This document shows, piece by piece, positions 24,178 through 35,300 of a stretch of DNA of 64,000 bases. The position numbers were made by a program, and so were the translations under genes. How positions within the stretch are numbered: position 1 is the first letter of the stretch; each line of letters starts with the position of its first letter. Under the pieces are notes generated by a model. It did not search any database and was not told where the DNA came from. It worked only from the letters and a program-made list of their open reading frames with translations. The stretch comes from Bidens hawaiensis (lineage: Eukaryota > Streptophyta > Magnoliopsida > Asterales > Asteraceae): assembly GCA_021521415.1 (NCBI GenBank), contig JAIQDT010005823.1, positions 142,966 through 206,965 on the forward strand, in the 5' to 3' direction.

Positions 24178-26344
24178 CATATTATGGAATATGGACGCAT
24201 AATATTTGGGCTTGATTGGGTCCAAATCGGGCTTATTGAAAACAAGCATTCGGGCCTTTTTCAGAAAGACCCAAAATATGCGTTGAGCCCTGTTGACTTG
24301 AGGCCCATGAATAAGGGAATGCCTGTGCGTACAAGTTTAGCTAAACTTATCCTGGTCATTCTTTAAGCAAATACACTAGATCAATATTTAAGCAAACACA
24401 CTTGATAAGCTAAAACCGTAAAATAGACACCGTTAGCCTCGCCACATGAAGGAGGTTCACTTTGTGTCTACACTCCGACATAAGAATAAGTATTGGTCCT
24501 TTATGAGAGAAAATTAATAGAAGGTGCTAAATATTAGTGAGAGTATTCATGAGTGAATACCTTTGCTTTACCTCATCATGCATGGAATGTTATATAGTGG
24601 ATGCATTAGGGCCACTATCACATGATTGTGGGCCTGAGAAAACGGTGTAAACAGCTTGTGATAGTGACATCTTGATTAATATTGGTTGTTATCATTCCTT
24701 TTGTCATGTGGACCATCTCTACCATGTAGTAGGATCACAAATTCCGGGTCAGGTATCTATGGGGCATGGACCGAAACCAGGTCATACCTCTTATCAAAAT
24801 TCGTTCTCTTGTAGTTTTTGGTTAAAAGCGACTAATAAATTTGTTAAAAGGTTTCTAAGTTCCTAGATTCATCAACCCTTTTGAGTTTAATAAAGTGTAC
24901 GCATCAAAACCCCAAATCTTCAAGTTCTTAGCCTACTTAACTCTTCAACTTTTATATTTTATACCTATTTTAATCTCTATACAATATGTTATTAGTTTAT
25001 CTATACATATTCAACAAACTTTATATTTAGCGAAATACAGTTTTAAAACCCATATTTGTTACAAAATAAAAACCAATTAACTAAATACTAGTAGAAAAGC
25101 CCACGCGTTGCGGCGGAAACACAACGGGAATTTGGTCGGTAGCGGTTTGGCTAGTTATATAGCAAGTCTATCATATCGTTATCTTGTTTTCTGAATAAGT
25201 ATTAGCGTTAAATCTTATCATTATATTTTTAGAGATCATCTTAGATTGGTAGAACCAAAATTAGATAGCAATTAGGATTGGTTTATATATTCACTTGAAA
25301 TTAGATAGCAATTACGATTGGTTTATAACTTTATATATTAACTTGCTTTGATCATCAAACCAATAATAATTTTAGTTTTCTTAAGATCCAACCAAAAAGA
25401 ATAAAAATGTGTGAATTGTGCGCAACTAATTTCATCATAGATGGTAATTGAAAGATGCCCAAAATCTTGTTAAAATGATAACCACACAAGGTGACTACCT
25501 CAAATGCGGAAACAAGAGGTGTTTTGATGTAATTGCCATTTGGTGCACCTCATAAAATTCTCCAAGATAAATGCAATCACATAAATTCAAACTAATTAAG
25601 AAAGAAAAGGAGCTAAATATTCATTAATATGTTTAAATAAGATATACACTATATTTAAAGATGGTAAATGTATAAAACTGGTTGCCACTATTTACAACTC
25701 AGTAATTAGAAACAAACATGACAAGTCATCTTCTTATTTGGGTTCCTCCACCAGCCTTATTTTCCATATAGCTGCTACCAACATCCAATCTACCATAAAA
25801 CCAAATGAAAATTAAGCGAATGAATTGGCGCAAATATATTTTAAAAAACCGACACCGATCTATAGTATGCAAGTTTTTGGTTTTTGGTTTTCATATGGGT
25901 TCAAGGTGTCTGAGTGAAACCGAAATAGCCATACCCAAACGAAAACCATCCTTTTGGTTTTGTGTTTGGTTTAGCATGAATAAAAACTAAAAAAAGATTA
26001 ATAACTTACGAAAGTTTAAAAAGGTGAAAAATGCTTAAAAAGTCAAGAACTTCAAAAGATACCTTGCTTAGAAAGGTTCTCATGGTCACGAGAGAAAACT
26101 AGTTAGTATGATTTCTTGTTGGAATATAGTAAGTTTACTCTCAAAATAGAACTGAAAAAGATGTAAACTTCACTACTTTGTGCAGCACAAATTGTGTAGT
26201 AAGCTCTACATGGATTTTAATCTGCAATACCATTCCAAGAAAGTCAAACACCAAGTCAATGTATTGCCTATATTTTTGTCATCGTGGACATGATATATAA
26301 TAATACAGTTAACTAATATTCAAGAAAGAATGATCCTCACGACC
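24178..26344. other. Spacer: rest of GH9 duplicate, then unclassified repeats
   Basis: 24178-24330 continues the GH9 intron 6 duplicate. At about 25090 an ACTAGTAGAAAAGCCCACGC phrase, followed by GTTGCGGCGG, looks like the terminus of a known dispersed plant repeat. 25800-25990 is a short element with repeated GGTTTTTGGTTTT phrases. No gene model is supported. Confidence 0.35.
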
Positions 26345-26894
26345 TGTAACATCCTAAAATTTATAATGTTGAATAAAGAAAGTTACGTTTAGTGATTTCA
26401 CGTTATTAATTAATTAATATCGAGTAAAGAACGGATCATGGACTTAGATTAATTGAGATGGGTTAAATGAGAATGAGCCTTAGGTCCATGGGCTTTAAGG
26501 GATATAAATATCCCCTAAACCAAGCTAAAACCCTAAACCCTCATTTCATTTCCATCATAATCTCTGCACACTCCAAACACACACACACACCATAAACGAG
26601 CAAGACCCGAGAGAGAGTAAACGTTAGTTGGTATTAGATCTTATTACACGAGATCTAGAGTGCATAAACAAGCTAACCAAGATCGAACGAGCGCTAAAGG
26701 TATGTTCTTGACCTTTAAAGTTTACGTTTTATTGAACGTTTAGCCTTTTGAATGTCCTTAAGCTTAAAGATCCAAGCTTTATAGTATATACGGGATATAT
26801 ATACGACCGAAAATGGTTAGGGAACGTTAGTGGGTGATGTCGAACCATAACAAGGGTATTAAAATCGCCAAAATGCTTGATAAAAACCAAACCC

Positions 26895-27275
26895 GTAGCT
26901 GAACTGGGCAACTTCGCCTGCGAACTGGGCAACTTCGCCTGCAAACTGATAACTTCGCCTGCAAAAGCTTAACTTCGCCTTCAAAGCTTAACTTCGCCTT
27001 CAAAAGCTTAACTTCGCCTTCAAAGCTTAACTTCGCCTTCAAAGCTTAATTTCGCCTACGGCCAAGTTCGCCTAACTGGTAACTTCGCCTAAGGCCAAGT
27101 TCGCCTAACTGATAACTTCGCCTACGGCCAAGTTCGCCTAACTGGTAACTTCGCCTAAGGCCAAGTTCGCCTAAATGATAACTTCGCCTAAGGCCATGTT
27201 CGCCTAACTGATAACTTCGCCTAAAGCTAAGTTCGCTTAAGGTTTAACTTTGCCTAAAGTTAAGTTCGATTAGAA
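26895..27275. repeat. Tandem array A in the solo LTR
   Basis: Short units ending in AACTTCGCCT, first as about 17-18-bp units with CAAAGCTT, then as about 40-bp units with AAGGCCAAGTTCGCCTAACT. The change of unit within one array shows successive rounds of amplification. Confidence 0.85.
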
Positions 27276-27844
27276 AATAAATTAAAAACCTAATGAAAAA
27301 TGTGTTAAGACAGTTAATGGAAATAAAATTTTTCCAAGCTGACCTGGCAGCTCGACCCCAGCCAGAGGCTCTGCCCCTTGGACCCTGCTAGGGGCTGCCG
27401 CCCCTAGACCCCGCTGCCAGGGGCGCTGCCCCCGGACCCCCGTTCGTTGTGGGTCATATAAAGATAGAAATACAACATGAGTAGTAGTAGTTAATTGATA
27501 CGTGTAAATATTATACAGTTAGCCGTGCACAGCTCAAGAAGGGAATAACTATTAACGGATAGCGTAACAGGATTCAGGTGAGTTTCTAGCCCCATTTATG
27601 TGTTATGTTTTCGGGGCTGTGTGCATACTCGATATGTTTGTTAATACGCTTATCCTAAGAGATAAGTGTATGCCTTATGTGAATAATGTGATATGTATGA
27701 ATGATGGCTTGACGGTACGTGAACAATCTTCGGATATTGCACGTACTGTCAGGTTGTAACGCTAAGTATAAGGTAAGTATGATATGTATGTTTATGTGTA
27801 TGAATGTGATAAAGTTAATAAAAGAAGGAAAGGATGGTTGTATG

Positions 27845-28198
27845 GTTACGAAGAGGGTACCGGGCCCTAATAATACTCGAGGTATGATGTATGGTTGTAT
27901 GGTAACGAAGAGGGAATCGAACCCTACTAATATTCGAGAACTAGGGAACCGAACCCTACTAATATTCGAGGAAATAGGGTACCGAGCCCTAATAATACTC
28001 GAGGTATGATGTATAGTTGTATGGTAACGAAGAGGGAATCGAACCCTACTAATATTCGAGAACTAGGGAACCGAGCCCTACTAATATTCGAGGAAAGAGG
28101 GTACCGAGCCCTAATAATACTCGAGGAAGGAGGGTACCGAGCCCTAATAATACTCGAGGAAGGAGGGTACCGAGCCCTAATAATACTCGAGGAATGTA
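27845..28198. repeat. Tandem array B in the solo LTR
   Basis: Units of about 33 bp (AGGGTACCGAGCCCTAATAA, then TACTCGAGGA) alternate with a variant AGGGAATCGAACCCTACTAA. A higher-order unit of about 125 bp starting GTATGATGTAT occurs twice. The last units are nearly identical. Confidence 0.85.
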
Positions 28199-28614
28199 GG
28201 GCGTAATGCTCTTTATAACGTAAGATATGAAAGTAAGTTAATACAAAAGAAAGTATGAAAGTATGAATGAAAGAATATAAGTTTATGTGTATTGTATAGT
28301 GTATGATTAACTAGAACTCACTCAGCGTAGCTGACTTTTAGTATGCACGCAGGTGAGTAGGATGAGACAGCTCGCTTGAGGAGACACGTGGCACTGAATA
28401 AGAGGCTGGCATCGGAAGACTCAAGACGTTTAAGTTTAATGTTTCGTTTATTTTGAAAGACAAAATGATGTTTTAAGACAAGACGTGTTTTGTTATGAAA
28501 TGTTTTATGAAAGCTTTTATATTCCGCGAATGTTTTAATTAACTCTGATATTTAGAACTGCGTTTATGAGTAAATCCAACACGAAAGTAGGGCTACCGGT
28601 AACGGGGCCTTACA

Positions 28615-29717
28615 CAACCATTATAATTAACCCCTCATTTTGACCAGTTTCTGCCAAAATTAAAGACACTACCATTTGACCTGTTGACTGTTTCAACTAA
28701 AGTTAAAGAATTTACCCATTTGACCCATTTCAGCCTAAACTAAAGAAGTTCCCCTTTTTGGGTCGTTGACTCGTTTCAGCCAAAATCATAGAATTACCCA
28801 TGACAATTAATATGTTGTATACCGATAATTCAATTTAATATTTCTCATAGATAAAAAATATCTTGTGTGCGGTTGATCTTTACCTTGTAGTTGAATCGTC
28901 TCAAAGAAAATGTGTTTTGCTGCCAGTTCTCAGATAAATACATCGGCAAAAATAATAGAAAAAAGTAACTTGTTCCACAAGTAAACAAGCAATTAAATAT
29001 TAAGAAAAATGTTTACAAATATGGTACCAGCAGGAAAACAATCAATGACGCTTGACCCCCTTATTGTAAGATAATTGAAAATTGGCTCGCTCAAAGCTCG
29101 AATGAAGACTAGGTTAAACAAGTTTGAGCTTGAGACAAAAAGTAAGCTTGTTTAATAAACGAGTCCGACCCGAACTTCACTTATCGAACTCAAGTATGCT
29201 AGAGAGCCTGAACAAGCGTATTATATTTCAGATTTTGTTTCAGTTTTAAATATAAGTAATTAATCTAGGCATGTATGCACAAGTAAACATCAATACTATC
29301 ATTTTAAATATATGAAAGCAATATTATATTTTCACTAAACGGTAACGAAATTTCGGTCCAAAGCTTCTGTTGTCCCTGAATCAAGTGGGCCTGTTGGACG
29401 GGTGCAGATACTTCAGCAACTGATGCTGGTGTTGCTGTTGTCTAAATCTTTGTTGCAGGTTCCATTTTATGATCAGTTTCAGCATGCGCTGTTGTGAAGC
29501 GCATTACCCAGATAATCTTGTTCTCAGATGATGCAGTCTCCACTAACAACTTACAATGGAAATATTAAGATTTCAAATAAACTTTAACCACCGGAGACTT
29601 GTACTAAGCGATGTGTAGACATGCTCGAAGACTTCAAACACATCTAATATAACTATGTATTAGTAGTTTACTATTTTATCCTTCCTATCTCCATTATATA
29701 ACAACAACAACAACAAC
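28615..29717. other. Spacer with unassigned coding-like fragment
   Basis: 29080-29230 is a piece of a GCTCG-family element. On the minus strand at about 29560-29345 a stretch reads like diverged coding sequence with one stop; I do not recognise it. The rest is AT-rich with TTGACC phrases. Confidence 0.35.
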
Positions 29718-29732
29718 AACAACATAGATTAT

Positions 29733-29863
29733 CATCATCATCGTACTCAGTATATCCCACCAATAGCAAAGCTATGGTAGGGTCTGAGGAGGGTAAGATG
29801 TAGGCAGCCTTACCTCTACCCCATAGGGATAGAGAGGCTGCTTCCGGTGAGACCCCCGGCTCG
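29733..29863 (-). mobile_element. SINE with exact target duplication
   Basis: A 131-bp body is flanked by an exact 15-bp duplication AACAACATAGATTAT (29718-29732 and 29864-29878). On the minus strand it runs from a box-B-like TTCGAGCC to a short (GAT) tail. The core CAGCCTCTCTATCC...GTAAGGCTGCC matches a SINE type I remember from asterids. A (CAA)n microsatellite adjoins it. Confidence 0.8.
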
Positions 29864-29878
29864 AACAACATAGATTAT

Positions 29879-31639
29879 AGATCTTCGAAATAAACAACAT
29901 CAGTAAACATAAAGCATTTGGGTGAATTGTACACATGACACCAGTTATAAATATAAGTAATTTAATCCGGACCTTTGGAGCTCAATTAGTATTTATTAGA
30001 TTCAAAATAGAGGGCTTGACAATTGCAAACCAAACAGAGATTTAACTCGACATAAAATTAATCCATATTCAGAAATTAAAATATCACTACATTCAAGAGC
30101 AAAAACAAACAGAAATTACTAATTTCAAATAATCCGAATAACTAACCAGTGTGGCAGAGATGGTGTTGTGTTTATAAGCATGGCCTGATACAAAAGCATA
30201 CAAGAATCAACCAATTAAGAAGGTCAAATGCAATATAACGAAAACCTAAAACCAAATTGAGATAGCGGCAGGTATGTGGGAATGAACATATAAACAGTCA
30301 TCGATTGTGGGCATAGAAGGAGCTATGGTTATAAGGTCGCTTTGTAGGAGGGCATGATTGAAGGTAGCACGTCTTCATTTGATTTAATGTTTCACGCAGA
30401 GGGGTGGTAACGTAACGAGCGAGCATCTCAATGGATTTTCAATTGATAAAATTAATGGGTTGTTAATGCCATAGGGTAACAGTCGCCGTTTAATTGAATT
30501 CGCCGGAAAACATTGAGGATGCTCCCGGAGACCTTAATGTGCATTTAATTTAAAGGCGTCTGATGAGAGAGTGTGTAGGAAGATGAAAAGTTGCGTATAT
30601 GTTTTATAAAGTAATATAGATATAGATATAGATATAGATATAAATAATATATAATCTAAAACTTTAAAAATGTGATGGGCAGAAACAAACTATTTGTTAG
30701 GGGTGCAAGAAAAGAAAAAATTTGATGGCCATAAACAAACTATTTGCCAGGGGTGCGAAAAAAGTTATGCCGCTCGCAAGCTTCTTAATACCGGAGCAAT
30801 AAAAAGTTTGAAATGAGCTGAGCTTTATTCGACCAGAGCCTCAAATTAAGTTTTAGAATAAACATAACTAAATAATATATATTACTTTATACATCAAATT
30901 ATAATAGAATGCATATTTAATAATTATTAATTAGTATATATATAATTTTATAAAAAAATAAATAAACATAACTATAATTACACAAAAAATAATTGATAGA
31001 TAGTAAACGAGCCGAGCTCGAGCTTGAGCTCTGTGTAAGTTAAACGCTCGGCTCGGCTCGTTTGCACCCATACCCACATTTTATCTTCCATTTCTTTTTT
31101 GAAACAAAAAAATCAGCCACACTCGATTTAAGAAAATTTGCATGAGCAACCTAATTAAAACATTTCGTTTTCGTAATTATTAAAGTCCAATTTGCGAATA
31201 AAATATACATTTTCTAAGGAAAACATACTACTAGTAGTCAGTAGTGAACCATAAAATCCCAAATAGAAGATAACATCTTTTAAGCTTACGTGCAGCAAAT
31301 ACTCACAACAAACTAATGTGCTGTTTGTTTTTCCTCAAAAGCTCTTCCTGACCACTTTTGTCTGCACTGAGAAGAGGGCGCGCAGACGTTGGGCTCTGCA
31401 GTGCGTTTGTTTTTCCGAAGACGTTTCATTAAAAAACGTCTGCGCGCCCTCTTCTCCCAGAAGTCTTGTACATGTGACTTCTCACCTCTTCTCCACTTCT
31501 TCTTCTTTGTTCCTTCATCATCAGACACTTCACTCGTAATACATGAGGGGGAAATTGTGTAACTTATTCCATCGACAATACAAATAAGGAACCATGGACG
31601 CCCAATTGAAACCCTAGTCACCGAGAAGTAGATATCGGG
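29879..31639. other. Spacer with GCTCG fragments and microsatellite
   Basis: 30617-30641 is an (ATAGAT)n microsatellite. About 31000-31075 is a short GCTCG-family fragment ending TCGGCTCGTTTGCACCC. 31318-31460 contains GTGCTGTTTGTTTTTC and a palindromic pair around GAGGGCGCGCAGACG (about 31374 and its complement near 31440), a probable MITE just upstream of the small basic gene. Confidence 0.4.
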
Positions 31640-31955
31640 ATGGCCGTCTTCAACGTGGTACAGAAGCGGCGGAGAGCCGCCATCGCCGACCGTAAGCGAG
31701 CGGCGCACGGTGACCCTCTTACCGGAAAGCTGAAACATAAGCCCCAAAACACCACTATTTCAGGCAAGCGTAAGCGTAAGCTCATGAAGAAATGGCGCCG
31801 GTATTATTCTTTCATTCACTATTTATGTATTATTAATTCATTATTACCATGTTTAAATTAGCTTGTTGAACTGAATAATCTACTGAACAGGACCAGAAGG
31901 AAGCTATGGAAAAGGGGCTTATAACCATGGAAGATATCGAGATGGCTGTTGCTGA
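31640..31955 (+). pseudogene. 5' fragment of a small basic-protein gene
   Basis: Exon 1 (31640-31800) encodes MAVFNVVQKRRRAAIADRK and a GKRKRKLMKKWR motif; exon 2 (31891-about 31955) encodes QKEAMEKGLITMEDIEMAVA. These match a short, very basic, conserved plant protein that I recognise only as uncharacterised. The 90-bp intron has GT-AG ends, but the join is one base short of the frame (CG then GAC), and no later exon is seen before the ABCG7 gene. It is probably a truncated gene; expression of a short product cannot be excluded. Confidence 0.55.
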
Positions 31956-32091
31956 TGGTATCAATCAATCTCTCACTTTTTATATATCATTGATTTTAAA
32001 TATGTTCATTGCAGACACATATTTGGTTCATGAACACAAGCTTCTAGTAGTAGTAGTAGAAAACAGGCAATTTAATCCCAGAATCAACTTA

Positions 32092-32306
32092 AGTAGGCCT
32101 GTATATGAACCGAACATTTGATGAAACTTTTGTTAGGATATTCGTTTATTTAACAAATGAACAAAAAATTGCTCATTTAGTTAAAAAACAAACAGTCTTC
32201 TTCTTACAGTCTGCAGATGTTTGGTCCACCTCTTCTGCTGCAGATGCCTGCAGATATGGTCCGCAGACTGCAGATGTTTTACCTCTGAAAAAACAAACAG
32301 CACCTA
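32092..32306. repeat. Repeat debris abutting the ABCG7 start codon
   Basis: 32092-32185 starts GGCCTGTATATGAACCGAAC like the GTTCG family. 32186-32306 is bounded by AAAAAACAAACAG at both ends and rich in CTGCAGA, like a MITE ending in CAAACAGCACC. The ABCG7 ATG follows within about 5 bp, so the 5' UTR would be repeat-derived. Confidence 0.5.
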
Positions 32307-32308
32307 AA

Positions 32309-35300
32309 ATGCTTAAAATCTCCGGCACCGGTGGCGGTGTAGGCCAGATTCTCGCCGCCGTCGCGGCGGCGTTACTCCTCCGCCTCTTCTCCGGCCCCGG
32401 CCCGGCGTACTTGCCGGAAACCGAAACCGAAGAAGACGAAACCGAAGGCGCGGTTTCGGATTCTGAAGCTTCGGTTTCGGATAAAGTGTATCCGGTGACT
32501 GTCCAGTGGACGAATATTACGTGCTGTGTGACTGATAAGGCATCTAAATCGGTTAGTTATTGTTTATATGTTTATAATAGTATAATTAGTTAATTATTAG
32601 TTGATTATTACTGCATGTTGATTTAGGAGTTTATGTGATTGATGTAGTTAGGGTTGTTGATAAGTGATTAGTTAATTTTGTGTTAATTAGGTGTAATTGT
32701 GCGGTTGATAGGTTTATCTATGGTGCTTGAGATGTAATTCGGATCATATGCCTGATATGTTTGTTTGTTAAGCTTTTATAACGGTTCATGAACACATAAC
32801 TGAATGAAATTCTGTGTCTGTCACTCAGGGGTGCAAACGAGCCGAGCCGAGACACATAGCTCGAGCTCGGCTCGTTTCGAGCTCTATTTTCAAAGCTCGA
32901 GCTCGGCTCGTGATTAGATTTTCAAGCTCGAGCTCGGCTCGTTTATTATTTATCAATTGTTTTTTATACAGTTATAATTATTTTTATATACTGTTTTCTA
33001 TTGTGGTTTTATGTATAAAATAATATATATTATTTAGTTATATTTTTTTTTTACACAATGTTATATATATTAATTAATAATTATTAAATATATATTCTTA
33101 AAAATCATATAAATAGCAGGCTCATTTAGGCTCGCGAGCTGGCTCGAGCTTGATAAGTGAAGGTCGGGCTTGGGGTCGTTTATTAAACGAGCTTACTTTT
33201 AGGCTCGGGCTCGATTAAGCTCGGCTCGATCGAGCTTTTTAACGAGCCGATCTCGAGTAGCTCGCGAGCAGCTCGGCTCGTTTGCACCCCTATGTCTGTG
33301 TTCGTTTGTTAAGGAAATGATCTTGTTCAGGTTCGTTCGCTAACTTTAAACCAATGCAAACGAACGTAGACAAACATATTAATTTGAATGCATAAAACGA
33401 ACGCAAATGGACGGTTTGCGTCTCGCGAGAACATAACTGAACGGAATTTTGTGTTCGTGTTCGTTTGTTAAGGAAATGAACTTGTTCGTGTGTGTTTGTT
33501 AACTTTCTAAACAAACGCAAAACGAACATATATTAATTTGAAAATATGAATGTATAAAACAACATTGTTAGTCCGAAGCATTAGATATAATAATTTGAAA
33601 ATATAGAAGTATAAAACAACATTGTTAATCCCAAGCATTAGATATAATAAACAATTAAACATAATCATTATTATAAAAAAATAGTGTGAAAGGTCTAAGT
33701 TTCCCAAAGTTTGAATGTTTGGATAATAAACTAAAGAATATAAAATATAAAAAGCCTTTAATTTTAATGAAGGAACATAAACAAATGAACATGGATGAAT
33801 CTAAACAAACGAACATAAACGAATGTCTACAAACATAAATGAACGAAACATGACCTTTGTTCATGTTCGTTTATTTGATTAATCGAACCGATTTTATTAT
33901 TCATATTCCTCTGTTTATTAAACGAACGTAAATGAACTTTCCGCCGGACGGTTTGTTGAACGTATGGATCGTTTACAGCCCTAAATTAAGCTCTTGCGAT
34001 TTGATTTGTGCCATTGCTTGTAAACTAGTTGATTTTAGTGTTAATAGAATATTTTGCTCATTGATTACTTTGTATCAGATTGAATGAATCAATACAAGCA
34101 TAGCACTCCTTTATATAGGAAGCTAGATCAATCTAACTAACTGTTCAAGTACCTAAAGCATACACAAGAGAAATGTATGTACAAGGGTGAACAGCTCAGT
34201 AACTAAATAACTAACTAACTAACTACCTTACTAACTAACCTTGACAATTTTCAGGTGCGGTTTTTGCTTAAGAATGTATGTGGAGAGGCAAAACCTGGAA
34301 GGCTGCTTGCAATAATGGGCCCATCTGGATCAGGGAAGACAACCCTCCTCAATGTGCTAGCGGGCCAGACTGCAGCATCATCTAGGCTACACTTATCAGG
34401 CCTGCTGGAGGTCAATGGTCAACGGATGTCAAACAAGTCCTTCAAGTAAGCCAAAGCATCCACAAATCTCATCATTTTTTCTATGAGGAGTTAAGCTATT
34501 TATTGAGGAATTCTTACTTTATAAAATCCGCACAGATTTGCTTATGTCAGACAAGAGGATCTTTTCTCACAATTAACTGTTCGGGAGACATTGTCTCTTG
34601 CAGCTGAACTCCAACTGAAGGATACATATTCAAAGGAAGATAAAGATGAATATATAAACAATCTTTTGTTCAAACTCGGCTTGGTGAGTTTCACTGATTT
34701 CTTCACCTTTTATCTGATAAAGTAGATTGATAACTATATTAGACAAAATTCATAAGTGGATTATGAAATATCATTCTCAAATCCTGTGTTGTTTACTCTA
34801 TTGCTTTAAAAGGTTAGTTGCGTGGACACCCGAGTTGGTGATGCCAAAGTCCGTGGAGTAAGTGGAGGCGAGAAAAAACGGTTATCAATGGCTTGTGAAC
34901 TAATTGCTAGTCCTTCGGTTATATTTGCTGATGAACCAACAACCGGTAGGCATAATTTTTTTTAACAAGTTTCTTCATTAAGATGGTTTACATGAAACCA
35001 TCAAATAACAATAATGTTGATTATGCTTGCAGGATTAGATGCATTTCAAGCAGAGAAAGTAATGGAAACTCTTAGACAACTAGCACAAGATGGACACACA
35101 GTAATATGCTCAATACACCAACCGAGAGGTTCAGTCTATGCAAAATTTGATGACATCGTGTTGCTGACAGAGGGTGAACTTGTATATGCTGGTCCAGCAG
35201 GCGATGAATCGCTAACCTACTTTTCAAAATTTGGGTTGTTAAATGTTAATAGCAGAAATATTGCGCATTGCCTTGTTATTGGTAAGATTACAAACTGATA

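Larger units (their letters stand above)
26345..28614 (+). mobile_element. Probable solo LTR of a Ty3/gypsy element
   Basis: A 2270-bp unit from TGTAACATCCTAAAATTT to GGGGCCTTACA has inverted ends TGTAA/TTACA and flanks CGACC and CAACC, a 5-bp target duplication with one change. TATAAATA at 26503-26510 marks its promoter. It contains two tandem arrays and no gag or pol, so it is best read as a solo LTR left by recombination between two LTRs. Confidence 0.75.

Noticed and set aside
26895..28198. CRISPR-like array
   Set aside because: Units are contiguous tandem repeats without unique spacers, and this is plant nuclear DNA.
27719..28206. Repetitive Ile/Leu/Tyr frames at the solo LTR array
   Set aside because: Translation of the 33-bp tandem units (a multiple of 3, so frames stay open); not a gene.
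31313..31747. 144-aa minus-strand frame upstream of ABCG7
   Set aside because: It is antisense to exon 1 of the small basic gene and runs into a palindromic repeat.
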